A stretch of 64,000 bases of DNA from Phoronis australis. Taxonomy: Eukaryota > Phoronida > Phoronidae. The DNA lies in assembly GCA_002633005.1 (NCBI GenBank), contig NMRA01000298.1, positions 235,887 through 299,886 of the forward strand, read 5' to 3'. Positions 38,201-49,000 of the stretch are shown here, piece after piece. The notes beneath the pieces are model-generated. The model was not told the origin of the DNA and ran no database searches. It saw only the letters and a list, made by a program, of their open reading frames with translations. Numbering within the stretch: position 1 is the first letter of the stretch; each line of letters starts with the position of its first letter. The translations under genes and the position numbers were made by a program.

Positions 38201-38740
38201 TAAAAATGCACCAAAACTTATTTATACGAAATACCGATATTCTACATTTCTTTGAATTTGAAAGATTTTTTCATCTGATCAGACGTGGTCACCTGCATGT
38301 TGTCATATCTGAGCAATGGCTGCGCATATTTGGAGACCGATACAATTTTGATATAATAATATTCAAGTACATACTCTGTCGGATTCAAAGTTGCCTATTC
38401 GGATAGTGTTTCTTAAATTTCCTCCCATGGTTACAACATTTCCTCGAGACTCCATCTGGTGGAAGCTTTCCTGGGATAAGTAACATAAACCATTATCTTC
38501 TTCGTAATAAGCAGAGACGCAAACTGTATTTCTCCTGCAGTACACAGCACATTCTAACTGGCTTCTAATACCAGTTAGTTTCCCATAGAATGACGGTGAA
38601 AACGAACTCGAAATATTCGCCACACTAGCGGTAAATCCGGGCCTCAACACAGCGCATGTTTCGATTCTTTCTCCAAACAATGTTCCGGATCCAGAACCAA
38701 AAAATAGACAAGTAAAAACAGCTGCGGTACGAAGAGGCAT
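23084..38740 (-). CDS. Gene A: secreted PAN - FN2 - three CTHRC1-like domain protein (complete, 12 exons)
   Basis: Twelve exons joined at consensus splice sites give one open frame of 671 aa: 38740-38375, 36726-36615, 36414-36320, 33561-33363, 32712-32554, 32040-31873, 29193-29111, 28780-28579, 27365-27213, 26726-26620, 25537-25312, 23229-23084 (TAA). Domains by residue: signal peptide about 1-22, PAN/apple-like about 25-122, Cys-rich linker 123-160, CTHRC1-like domain 1 160-311, FN2 311-367, CTHRC1-like domain 2 367-513, CTHRC1-like domain 3 513-671. The start at 38740 was chosen over an in-frame ATG at 38758 because its context (CCACCATG) is better and it aligns with gene C. There is no transmembrane segment after the signal peptide, so the product is probably secreted or in the extracellular matrix. 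In vertebrates CTHRC1 is a secreted matrix protein with one such domain; a similar role here is inference. Gene B has nearly the same exon sizes. Confidence 0.85.
25312..25537 (-). CDS. Gene A exon 11: CTHRC1-like domain 3, central part
   Basis: A 226-bp exon with GCARWYLTFNGAECSSPGKI and RLFHRTDNVDDNQHH. This is the closest of the three units to the CTHRC1 signature RWYFTFNGAEC and is highly conserved in gene B. Confidence 0.87.
26620..26726 (-). CDS. Gene A exon 10: first part of CTHRC1-like domain 3
   Basis: A 107-bp exon encoding RDGSIQRLPEYNFHQWWWRS then LNDNTDNGHIGSI. The W-x-S-L-N...D-x-G-x-I pattern resembles the start of the CTHRC1 globular domain. Donor GTAAGT, phase 1 to 0. Confidence 0.82.
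27213..27365 (-). CDS. Gene A exon 9: CTHRC1-like domain 2, last part
   Basis: A 153-bp exon starting IDGLCNNIAAGRRS and containing MDGYTGWNQRNRVIVEEI. TGWN followed by IVEE matches the last segment of CTHRC1. A transposon-like element starts 74 bp upstream of its acceptor. Confidence 0.82.
27439..27674. mobile_element. Related MITE-like element with an N in a C run
   Basis: Ends CATGCGTGCACCCAG and, reversed, CATGCGCTCACCCGG match the 58.7-kb element, as do the interior GGCTCGAACGAGCCCCCC and AATTCGAGCCCCCC. Target duplication unclear. One undetermined base at 27,487. It lies in gene A intron 8. Confidence 0.6.
28579..28780 (-). CDS. Gene A exon 8: CTHRC1-like domain 2, central part
   Basis: A 202-bp exon encoding TFYYYKRAADTAIRVLF, then LRYTVKFDGHDCSSPGTIDG. 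It is the most divergent of the three central units: the paired cysteines and RWYFTFN of domains 1 and 3 are replaced, while the D/E-C-S-S-P-G turn is kept. Confidence 0.8.
29111..29193 (-). CDS. Gene A exon 7: first part of CTHRC1-like domain 2
   Basis: An 83-bp exon encoding GTCPKLSRFNIKQFTWTGS and ending DSGHIY. It aligns with exon 10 and, less closely, exon 3. Acceptor AAG, donor GTGAG, phase 1 to 0. Confidence 0.8.
29640..30195. other. Intron block of gene A conserved in the decayed copy
   Basis: Corresponds to 17,040-17,590 between relic exons 7 and 6 (shared AATTTTGGACACTC, TTGTTATGGAAA, CAAGCTGATCCGTCGTC). It supports a segmental origin of the decayed copy. No reading frame is shared, so coding is unlikely. 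Confidence 0.6.
30625..31059. mobile_element. Inverted-repeat element, CCGGTTGCATGAAACAGTC ends
   Basis: Left end CCGGTTGCATGAAACAGTC and reversed right end CCGGCTGCATGAAACAGTC are nearly identical over 33 bp. 435 bp long, AT-rich interior, no convincing coding potential and no sure target duplication. It lies in gene A intron 6. Confidence 0.6.
31873..32040 (-). CDS. Gene A exon 6: fibronectin type II domain
   Basis: This 168-bp exon carries one whole FN2 domain in phase 1-1: TNLPTYGG, SSCKFPFTYKGVAY, SQPWCS, TSNYDNDKRWGNCPG. The four FN2 cysteines and the aromatic core are present. FN2 domains usually bind collagen or gelatin. Symmetrical phase is what an inserted domain exon would show. 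Confidence 0.9.
32554..32712 (-). CDS. Gene A exon 5: CTHRC1-like domain 1, last part
   Basis: A 159-bp exon starting VDGICDL and containing GGCSGYGVPDSYTGWG and a VEEND ending. It corresponds to the final segment of CTHRC1 (Cys, GTCS, TGW, I-V-E-E). Gene B has one codon fewer here. Confidence 0.85.
33363..33561 (-). CDS. Gene A exon 4: CTHRC1-like domain 1, central part
   Basis: A 199-bp exon encoding the beta-rich core with NCGGCCSRWYFTFNDQECSS followed by PGKIELVWYKG. The CC-RWYFTFN-x-x-ECS-PG signature is the hallmark of the CTHRC1 C-terminal domain. Phase 0 to 1. Confidence 0.85.
33562..36319. other. Gene A intron 3
   Basis: 2.8 kb without recognised features. A 90-codon plus-strand frame at 34,021-34,293 starts with a hydrophobic stretch but matches nothing I know. 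Confidence 0.5.
36320..36414 (-). CDS. Gene A exon 3: first part of CTHRC1-like domain 1
   Basis: A 95-bp exon encoding KECDEVPVANIRHYYYT and then a D-N-G-N-L ending. It matches exons 7 and 10 in pattern (N-I/F, aromatic run, D/N-x-G-x-I/L) and is the first of three exons making each CTHRC1-like domain. Donor is GTAAGT. Confidence 0.8.
36615..36726 (-). CDS. Gene A exon 2: short Cys-rich module
   Basis: This 112-bp exon (phase 0 to 1) encodes about 37 residues with five cysteines in the pattern TEC..TNCADGDHACMKDCTNN..VCV. The same 112-bp exon occurs in genes B and C. I do not recognise a named domain; it may bridge the PAN-like and CTHRC1-like regions. Confidence 0.75.
38375..38740 (-). CDS. 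Gene A exon 1: signal peptide and PAN/apple-like domain
   Basis: The exon encodes a hydrophobic leader (TAAVFTCLFF) and then a Cys-containing domain with the PAN-like core ECAVYCRR...CVSAYYEED..CYLSQESFHQM. It ends in phase 0 at a GTATGT donor. An AG (ttccaacag) ends four bases before the upstream ATG at 38758, so a 5' noncoding exon further upstream is possible. Confidence 0.8.
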
Positions 38741-40524
38741 GGTGGTACGTGCCGTCATGATACTGTTGGAAACGCAAGTGCGATTGGGGTCTCTGTGAAA
38801 TTATTCAACTTAACTTTTGTCGATATACATTGCAGTGTGGTTATTCAAGTGCCAATGGATCGATATCTGTATTTAGTGTGTCCATAATTCATAACATCTT
38901 CATGTTATCCGAAAGACATCGACCGTGCGATGAATGTGGGGTCGCAATTTGTCTTGAAGTAATTATTGGTTCTTTGTTTTGACTGCTTGTATAGAACACT
39001 GTTGCGATATTTGTGACCAAGTGTCATGTGTGGGTATCGATTAGACTAGGAATTCGGCATTGTAACCCGCTGGCAACATTAATTTTCACCCAATACAAGA
39101 TATCTCCAACTACAAGACTCCAAAGTTGTTGAACCTAATAACAACAATCATTAAAATTATGGACGACCTTGTCGACAAGTCTGTGTATAGTCCAGCGCTT
39201 GCAATAGATTTTAACACAGTAGAAGTATATGTTTTCTCAAAGAAGAAAACACGTAAAATTTGAAATTTATCTTTTTCCAAACGGCCATTCAGTGGGCCTC
39301 GTGACCATCATCAACAAAAAGGTGTATTGATGCAAAATACCGATTTTTGTTGCATGATCAATTTATTTTCGCTTGACATAAATGTTTAGGACAGAACCCC
39401 AAAAACCTTGTCACTGTTTTCCTAATTGGCCAATAGCTTATGTTAAATGCAAATATTACGTTTTTTTTTCAGGAAGACCATACAAGTCTTATTCTTGAGT
39501 AGGCCCATCTCATGCAAAAGTGGAGGCGTAAAATACAATTCTTAGCAGCGTTTGAGAGACGACAGCATATATCTTAGTGCAATTTTCCACTAGTTTTTGC
39601 ATGTAATAATTGCTAAAATAGTCGTTTTCGCATTTTTCAATGTCCGAGTACCTTTATGCAAACAAACTGAGTTACAGCAAGTGACGTTTTATGGCAAGAA
39701 CACATTACAACCCATGTTATTAATGAACTAAGGCGCTCCTGATGTTTATCTTTGTGGAGAAGTTTACCAAAATATAATTTTACTTGGCGGCCATATTGTG
39801 TTAAGTAAGTGGATATATGCCGTAATATACATGTACATGTACCTACCTGGAGGTTTTGTGTGAATCCTTTCAAAGTATTCTGATATACATGTATGATAGT
39901 CCGAAGTAAGCCAAATTAGGATATTTTATAGGGTTCTACATTAGCTAAACATTGAGTTTTGATGTCAGTTTTACAAAACATTGCAAGTCGTTACCACCTG
40001 CCCACGTTCCGGTCGCCTGACAATAGAGCCGTCCGGAAATACCGCAGCAAAACTTTCATGTTTCAGTATTTACCTACAATGCAACACAGGTGTCGTTACT
40101 CGTCTTGCTTCTTAATGTGGAGTTTTTTTCTAGTTAGTCACTATAATTGATGCAGCAATAAGCCGCCTCTCTGTCGAAGGAACTAAATTTTGTTTGAGTT
40201 AACGGTATCAAATTAGTGTTAGCTTGCCCGAACTCATTTGAGAAGATAATTTTGTTAGTGCAAAGAATTGACAGTTCGTTATTCCTCAATATCATGTTTG
40301 GCGAAAAGCGAATCAAGCTTTAGAACCTGCTATCAAGCAAAAATGAGCTGTCAGAAACTGCTCAGATAGGATCGTGCTCTGTGAGGCTCACAGGTTAAGT
40401 TTTTAGAAACCAGAAGGAAAAACATTTAAAGGGACACTATTGACAATATACTTTCTTTCTGAGATCGGTCAAACGATTAGTAGAACTCATAACCTCAGCG
40501 GACGCAGTCCAATGTTTTTTTTTT

Positions 40525-41020
40525 CTGGCAGAGTTTAAGAGGAATGGAACGCGAAAGCTCTTGAAAATTGACTTTTAAACCATTCCTGACGAACGTACGA
40601 TCTAGCGATGTGTACTCTCTTCCCACAAAAAACATAAAGTTCACGATTTTGAAATAAACCCCAATAAAAAGGTCTGTAGTCACAATAGAGTTCCTAATCT
40701 TCTTCCCACTTACATGTACATTCTGTGTATGATAAACGCATGCATGCACTCAGTCATTCGACAAACAACTGACTAACAGATTGGTATTAACGGCTGACTA
40801 TATGTGACTGTGATGGGACTCCGATCTGAGATCGATAGCACAGTATGAGACAAGCCAGTGAAGCAAACAACTCTCCAGTATTTTAGAATATATTTGAATG
40901 CCACGATACCTTTATAAATAGTTTTAAGCAGTTCGAACTTATATCAATTGCCTCTCAATCACACTAGCTGCTGCTTGAAGTCGACATTGTTTTGTTCACA
41001 CTAAAGTTCAAAGGTCACAT
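40525..41020 (-). repeat. Duplicated block, partner at 60.87-61.37 kb
   Basis: Shares ordered words with 60,870-61,370: GGAACGCGAAAGCTC, CACAGTATGAG, TTTTAGAATATATTTGAATRC, CTGCTTGAAGT, AAAGGTCASATG-like end. It lies upstream of gene A exon 1. Confidence 0.6.
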
Positions 41021-42394
41021 GCAATGAATGAGCCCCCCGTTTGACGAAACGGGCAAGAAGGTCCACCCCTGAGAGACAAAAAGTCCAAGAAAATGGGACT
41101 AAATAATAGAAAACGCGCACTTCACGGTAGTGCTCCCGTTTTTTTTTTTGTTTTTTTTTTNCGTGATTTCCATGTTGACTTACAGGAAAATGAATGATGC
41201 AACTGTGTTTACAAGTGAAATTCTGCATTGACTGCAATCAACACTACATGTATTTCACCTTGATTCTACACGTCCATCTTTTCCTTTGCATTCGCAGTAA
41301 CCTGAACGTGCAGCGACAAACTGTTCTCGATTCCTTAAGTAGTCTTATTGGAGTGTGTAGCGTTAAACCGTTTGTACTAGCATATCTGACTATTTGAATT
41401 CTTATTTTAGATGATAGTTCTGTGTATACTACTTTCATCTATGTACTGTCTACAACCAGATACAATGCTTCGTGATTTCTGGGTTTGTAGTTATTTCATT
41501 GTATGATCTGTGTATGTTTAAGTAAATAAATATCATTGGGAAAAATCTTGAAATCTTTTACACTAAAAGTGACTTAAGTTTTACAGAGAAAATTGGTTTT
41601 GAGCTCCGCACAACTGTTTCAGAAATTATATTTAAACATCATTTGGATATGTAAATGCAACTTAATCCTAATTTAGAGGAATTCGTAAACTGTACTGAAG
41701 AAAGGACATGAAACTCAAACGACATACAATTGGTGGCATCAGTCACTTGTTTTAACCTGTAGTCAGGTACATGTATTGTGACCGGTAGGAGCCCATCTCC
41801 CAACCCACCGCATTTCCAGGTCTTTTCTGGGAAACGTCAACGCGAAGTTCGAATCAACCTAAGGCTCAACGGGGATAAAACATTATTGCTAATACCATAG
41901 AAAATGAAAAGTAGAAGGCTATCAGCACGGGGAATTGAAAACTTGGTGATGACCGGGGCGTGGTGAGCAAAGTGAACCGATACATAATTTCGCACCAACG
42001 CGTAAGGATAGCTGTCCACGGACCGTTGTCTACAGATTTTGTGCACAGGATATCCACCTACACTTAAAAATGGAGCTTAGGCTCACAAATCTAAGTGCGA
42101 AAAATACCGGCGAATTACCGATCTTAAAAGAGGCCTGAACTACATGTTTCAGAATATTAACATGAATTTTGAAAGTATAAAGGTTGGTTACTGGCATTCA
42201 CATATTCTTAAATAGTGCCCCACTGCAGGTGCTGTTTTTTCTTGACGTTACTGAGGCTGTACAGCACAAAGATATATAGGCCATTTGCCGTGCGAGTACG
42301 GAGTACAGTCGACAGATCAACATATGCATACTCTCAACCTCTTTCGTTTTTCTTTCCTGTGACTTTGATTCATCCCAGGGCTTAGCCACCCAGG
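41021..42394. other. A-B intergenic DNA with an N
   Basis: Holds a poly-T tract with one undetermined base at 41,161 next to a TGAGCCCCCCG tract resembling the CATGCG elements; otherwise nothing recognised. Confidence 0.45.
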
Positions 42395-43095
42395 TAGCTG
42401 TATGAAGACTATCTTCAAAAGACAACTACACTGTAGGTACCAGTAGCACTGTTTGTGTTGAGCTCTGTTAGACTCCGAGATTTCACATAGCCCGGGTAGT
42501 TCTGCTCGTCACCTCGTCGCAAAACTTATATCAACATGTAGAGCTCTAAACCGACAAGGGAGCGTGCAAATATCTGGGTGTCAACCGACACTCACCTTGC
42601 CCGCTGGAGCCATTTAAGTGAAAAACAATCTAGTAAACGTTTCTTTATTTCATTATTCTCAGCCTTTTGTAACAAAGAAAACTGTACATGTACGCTCAAC
42701 ACACGCTATTTCCTAAAATTTTGCGACATCCGCAGTGTCGGGAAATGATGACACCTTCGCAGGAACAAAAATGTTTTTATGAAATTCGGTTTCCTGGTAT
42801 TAAATTCCTAAAAACTCGTAAGGAAATGAAATCAAGTCTAATGATTTGTTTTGACATGTACACAACTTCGAAGAACAGTTCGATTGCTTGGAAGAAGAAC
42901 AACTCTGGGAACAAAACTGGCCGTGAGGCAACAGTTGACGGCGCCGATAGCCGACCTTAAAGAGCGCACTCAAATTTTAGCAGCAGAGTGAACAACAGAA
43001 CGCCAAATGTTTTCAACGCCAGTCAACAATTTAGTATACTCAAAGAAGAGTGTAATTTTTAATGACACTAATTTTGTGTCAGATTTTATTTGATC
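42395..43095 (-). repeat. Dispersed family R1, copy 5
   Basis: Minus-strand copy about 700 bp long, from AGCTGTATGAAGACTATC to TTTTTAATGACACTAATTT, in the A-B intergenic region. Confidence 0.6.
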
Positions 43096-45389
43096 AGTTT
43101 TTACCCACGTCGGTGCAACGGCCGCTGTTTATTTACTATACAGCTTGCACCAAGGCAGGCTACGCTGTCGGGGCTCTTTCCGGGCCCGTGCCGAGAATGG
43201 CATCAGTCAACACTACAAGGCAGTACACTTGTATTATGAACTTTTGAGAGCCGAGATCGCAGAGGAGTTATGCACATTAACCACAGTTCTGTAGACGAGA
43301 AGCATTCACCCAATGAGCTATATAATAAGATTGATTTACCTTATTGCCTTCACACTTGGTACAGCCTCAACTGACGTCAGACGCTCGTTAGGCAGTAGGA
43401 ATAAACATTGGAAAAACGCTTTTTTACAAAAATTTGAAAGAGTAACGAAGATGTGATTTCTGATAAAGACTTCATTTATAGATTAAATTACATTAAAAAT
43501 GCATGGTATTGTACTTCAGGAACGTTTTAAAAAAGCAAGGTGCATGAATCTTAATGTGCGAAGTTTCGCCCGAAGTCAAAATAGCTGCAGCTCATCGTTT
43601 TCGAATATGAACCAGTTTTCAGACGGATTTGGCGCAATGGGCCCACCGTAATTACCATTTTCATTATTTTCAAATCATGTTATTGGTGTCGGCCTCTTTT
43701 TCTGCCACGTCGTTAGAAGGATCATTGTGAAACTCATTAGATGCCTTGTGTTTGCATTAAGACAAGTACATGTACAACTAACCGTGACGGATGCATTTTT
43801 AGGGCGGCCCATAACCATCCTGAGGTGTTTTGTTTCGGTCTCATTAATTGCCAAGTTTTTGTTGGGTTTCCATGAAATTTGGTGTGTTTCTGTTTGCACT
43901 GAAGGCAGAACGGATATAGTTGTTTTTTGGGTATACGCCGATCCACTGTAGCGATCTCCACTTATTATAATTTAGGTTTTATTTACGTTTGCCTCATGAA
44001 ATTAAAGAATTACGTTCCTATGAGAGAGACAAAGGCACCTGCACAATTTCTATCGGGATGAATCAAGTCTGCTCACTTTATTGGCCACTTTTATTATTTT
44101 TGGTGCCTGGCTCCCTCTACGGCAAACTGTTCGAAGAATCATCATCAAGTTTGCTGGTGTATCCCATTGAGGAAAACATGACCGACGTAAATTTTTGAAG
44201 AAATCCATGCAGAGCATCCTAGCGGCAATTTACGTGTAGCTTTCTTAGCGAGTTCTTAACCTGTCTCTACGAAAATTGCATGCTTGATGGTTGTCAATAG
44301 AGACTATTGTTGATTTTCAGACAGATCCGGATACTATGGCGCCACTGTGGTGCTAATTTGACGTCAATGCTTCTCCCAATACACTTGACGGTTCTTCATT
44401 AAATTTCTCGTCTGCGTTTCCATTAAGTAGAGCACGACTGCTGTTCCCTTTAGAACAGATGAGACTACTGTGGTGCTCCCTTGTAATTTAATTGTGGTTG
44501 TCTCAGCATCTACCATTATTGTTCATGTACCTTCGTTAAATTTAGCGTATGATCAGTGCCGATTGACTAACGCCGAGTGGTGTTGAATTTGAACTGATCT
44601 GACTGTTGTGTCAAACTGACACTGTGTCTGCCTTGATATCAACCAAATTGATTGACAGATGTCCATGAAATTTTTTCTTACCTTTTCTAGCATGTAGTAT
44701 CTCAATAGGAACTCTCAGACAGATTTTGACAAACTTTGCTATTTGCGTTTTTACGTAACATATAGGCAGCATACTGTGGATAATTGTGGTCCGTGAGATG
44801 AGTTTATTGGTGTTCGTCAAGATCATGAAAGTTTTTGGTAAATATCCAAAGCATACACGTATAATTTAAACAAGCCACGTGCATGTAATCTCACTGTCTT
44901 TCACTCTCTAAAATTTTCCGTTACACAATGAGCATTTGTGTTTTTGAGGCGTATCTCGATTATACTGATTATAAAGAATATAAAGCTAAGTGGTAAACAC
45001 AAAGAAATTTTCAAGTGCATATTGGTTATATTTACCTGTGGACCGTGCAATAGATCTTTGCATTACAAAATTTCTGCAATAGGATAGATCACGGTAATAC
45101 AACTTATTTCAATTAGTCTTGCTAGAAGGCTAAGCTACCACACTATGAGAACGTCCCTCGACTTTGGTGACACATGGCAGCTACAAATACAATCCCAAGA
45201 CATTACTTAGTTATTTAAAAAAAATGAAAAATATTTTCGAAGAAAGCCCTCAAGTCTATTGAATACTGGCGCAGTTTTGACGACTAGATTTAAAAACAAT
45301 GCGGGTCGGTTGCAACATTGATTACAGACAATAGATTCGCTACTCCGACAATTTCTTTCAAAATTTCCTAGAGGCGCCACAATCTAAAC
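43096..45389. other. A-B intergenic DNA, nothing recognised
   Basis: Short open frames only (the longest 69-74 codons), no domain, no clear repeat structure by eye. Confidence 0.45.
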
Positions 45390-45625
45390 ATAGCAAACTC
45401 AGCTTCTGGGTCGTGCATTGTGCCGCGAAATTCTTGCATCTAATTTACCAGCGACGGATTTAAGGGGGTCAAGAATCACTTTGGCAGTTTGGGGAGTGGG
45501 CATGTCTGCCGGCAAAATCCTGACTGATTTCGGCATTGAAAAGATGTTCAAAATCTTCCAAAAATAGAGTCCAGAAATTTTGAGCGGTGCCATTGGAGCA
45601 TGTAATCTGCTGTTGAAATGCAAGA
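45390..45625 (-). repeat. Probable dispersed-repeat fragment
   Basis: Ends in CAGCGACGGATTTAAGGGGG, similar to the GGTGGATTTAGGGGGG end of the insertion at 18.1 kb; the other end and any duplication were not found. It carries an open stretch without recognisable product. Confidence 0.35.
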
Positions 45626-45947
45626 TAGATTTTGAGTTGGCCTGGTGGTTATTTCTGGAGTGTTAATGTGAGCGTTATTTAAGAAGTTAACGTTTTACGA
45701 GCGTTCAATTTTTTTAACCACGTATGTGTGTTGGGCTAAATCGCCGATCCAAATCCTGACGAAATTACCATAATTAGCAGACGACGTAGTTGCCAGAAGT
45801 AAAACGTGCTATCAGTCAACCACTCAGTTGTCGCTAGTGAATAGTGACGTCACGGCTTATGCGTAAGATCACAGATTTCGTCCATTAAAAATATACGGAG
45901 TTGACAGTTCATTTACTATATGGGTGCAGCAAGTAACTGCATGGGTG

Positions 45948-46093
45948 CTAGTTGACGGGGAATACTTCGTTAACCAGCAAACGGCTAGTCGACTCCCAGC
46001 CAGTGTAAGCTTCGTTGTAGCTTTGTCCAGGACACGTCTGAAGGTATAATCTAATGTTATAGCTCCCTGCTGGAAGTTCACAGTATCCGCCAA
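45948..46093 (-). CDS. Gene B exon 12: end of CTHRC1-like domain 3 and stop
   Basis: Encodes GGYCELPAGSYNIRLYLQTC, then AYTGWESTSRLLVNEVFPVN and TAG. It keeps the ancestral TGW...SR that gene A has changed to TCW...SC. I saw no clear AATAAA within 300 bp downstream. Confidence 0.86.
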
Positions 46094-49000
46094 CTGTAAA
46101 GGAAAGAATTAGAATATATTCACCATGGTTTATTTTAGAAAACATCTGAGGCTGCAACAAGAGCAGACTTCTACCCAAGCAGTTGGTCTGCGTTCCGCTG
46201 ACTCAAAACACTAGCGAATCAACTTCGTGACAAGAACTGTTGCCTTATGGACCTGAAGCACTGAACTGTAAACCATGGTTCATCATTCCAGTTTCACCAG
46301 TCAGTCCTGTCACTGGTCATCGTTTTCTACGGTACGCTATCAACTGAGTTACCAAACAAAATGCACTCGTTTTTCAATCGGGTAATTTTGCTTAACTTTG
46401 TTTTTCTTACCTTCTTGCGTCCAGTGAATGCATCCCTGAACTTTTCACTAGCCTAGGTAGGTACGTGTAATGTGTGGTAATTTTAATTTCCTAAATAAGC
46501 AGAGTGGCCAATGCCTTATTTATTGTTTACAATTTTATAAAAGAAGTCTGTAAAACAGACACCTGTCGGTGTTCTTGTGTCCTTAATAATAACTATAATG
46601 CCAATACAGATTGATTTAAAAACACGAGGCAAGAAATACCGTTTAAAAAAACTTTGCACTATTATATGGCACCAACTTTCATTTCCGCTCTATCTGTTCA
46701 CAGATGTTAAAGTATCTGCAATTTTATTTCGGTTTATCTAATGATGTTAACATTTCTCAAATGGGAAATGGCACAGCCACTTCACGTGTGACAATGGTCT
46801 GTGAAAGCGTCGCAGCTTCGACACCATACTCACAGATTGAAGCATGATGTTGATTGTCGTCCACGTTGTCCGTCCTGTGGAACAATCTTTGATAAACTAG
46901 TGTTGAAATAGGTCCAGGTGTTGAACATTCGGCTCCGTTGAAGGTCAGGTACCACCGGGAACATCCGGGTGTGCTGTAGGACGACTCGTACTGCCGAAGA
47001 TCTCCGCTGTACTGTACCGCTAGCATACTCTGTGATGACTTCTTGGTGTATGTGACCGACTGCGTACAACATTGAATTGATATGAAAATCTCACTGAATA
47101 AAAACATGAGCGTAATACAATAATATGAAAGTCATGCGATGTGCACCAGTTGGACCTACTCAGATTGTGCCAAATACAGCAGTTCGTATAACTAGCAAAC
47201 ACATTTGATGAGGTTTGCAACCCTGGGTTTGACCTATGTGCAAGTGCAATTAAGTATGCAGATACGGATTAAGGGGTGCAGTGTCCGGTTGCAAAAGACA
47301 GTCCCAAATAGGAACTCAGTCAAGTTTCCAAAATCTACTGCGTATTTGCTGACTTGTGAAAACACTGACTGTCCTATCTGATGCTGTTTGAGTATCATTA
47401 CTTTGACAATTTTGTTTCAATACAAATCAGGATTGAGCTCTACACTGAATTATCAATATTTTTGAAAATAAGTGGTGATCATTTCATGCAAAGCCCCAAA
47501 TTAAAGGACTACGTCCCTAAATATTTTGATTGACTGGAAGACTCATTTTTTGTTATATTATTAGAAAAGGCCATTAGTCAAAAAAGATAAAGATATATAA
47601 ATCATATATATCATATCGCGGGTGTCTCGGAGGGCTCAACGAGCTCTGTGGAGCAGAATGAACACATTAATTAGTTCCACAGGTTTTAAAAAGGTAAAAT
47701 TTGACTTAAAAAAGGATTAAAAATTTATTGCGTCATGCTTCTATTACTAAAATATATTCAAATCGTCGACATTCAACTCGTAGGCTACAGTTCACTGCAC
47801 TCCCACCCCCCTTCATTTGTGGATTGTTTTTTAGACTACTGTGAATTTTTGAAACTTTTTAAGATATGTTTGTTTAATAATTGAAAATCAAAGTCAATTA
47901 GCATGTGAATGTTTTTCCAGTTAAGTGACAAATCGGGGAACTGCAGCCGTGTTCGAACACTAAGCAAAGGTCAATGGCATTTCATGTGAGTTGCGCATTG
48001 TTGGGGATAAAAATGTTTTGTTTGTTGAAACGTGTATTTTTTTTTCTTTTAACGGCCAGTAAAGCCGGTTCCGATTTCCTGTCGAGTTATGGTACGAAAT
48101 GTGCTGTGGGTAATCACACGGCAATTGCTCTTACTTTGCCTTAGTTTCTCGATATGGCGATAACGAAAAGACATTTGCCGATCTAAAAAGGTTTTTCTAC
48201 TAATTCATTACCAGAAATGGTGCTGTTGTTGAAATTTGATGACCCATCGCGATGAGTTAGGGCACTCCAATAGTGTTGGCTGAGGGAGAGGCGGAGTATT
48301 CGTAATATGAACTTAGGATTGTATTATTGTATCGTCATTCATGTATGCAAAGAACTGGTAAAATTTGGACAAAAATTATCATATTCGTATAATAAGAGCC
48401 AGTCAGAACCAGAATCAAAACCAACCTAACAAAAGAATAATGCGTACATGTATACACGCTCACGGTGATATCAATACGTTTTCAAAGACAACAAGGCCGT
48501 CTTTCAGGAATCGTTCCTTAACTGATGCCAAGGAATTCACGTCACGGAAATATACGGAAATAGCCGAGGACTTTTTATCTCGCCCGAGGTACAAAATTGT
48601 AGTTAAAAAGGCTTTTAGTTTGATAACAGAGCAGATTTAAACATTATAAAATGTTACATATTGCTTAATGTCGTATAACTTTTAGAGTTTTTGAACAACA
48701 GTATACATGTATTAAGCCTTTGAGATAAGGAATTTAATCAATTTTGCTGTGTCACTTGGTCAGTTTGGTTTCCGTTTTGTCAAGCCATAATGAAAATAAT
48801 AGCAAGAAATTGGCGTAACCTATCTTTCTATTTTGAAAATCAGTGCAATCTAATGAGATTTTTAACTAACTAATTACACACCATATCTAACAAAGTTTGA
48901 ACACGTCAAAAGTACCGTTGCTTGAACTGCCATTTTTGTAGATTTCTCTGCAAAAGAATCTTGACTCAACGCTTTTGAACAAATATCCAAGTCGGGTTAA

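Noticed and set aside
48365-48640. 91-codon plus-strand frame
   Set aside because: Low-complexity Q/N start, no domain, inside gene B intron 10; chance frame likely.
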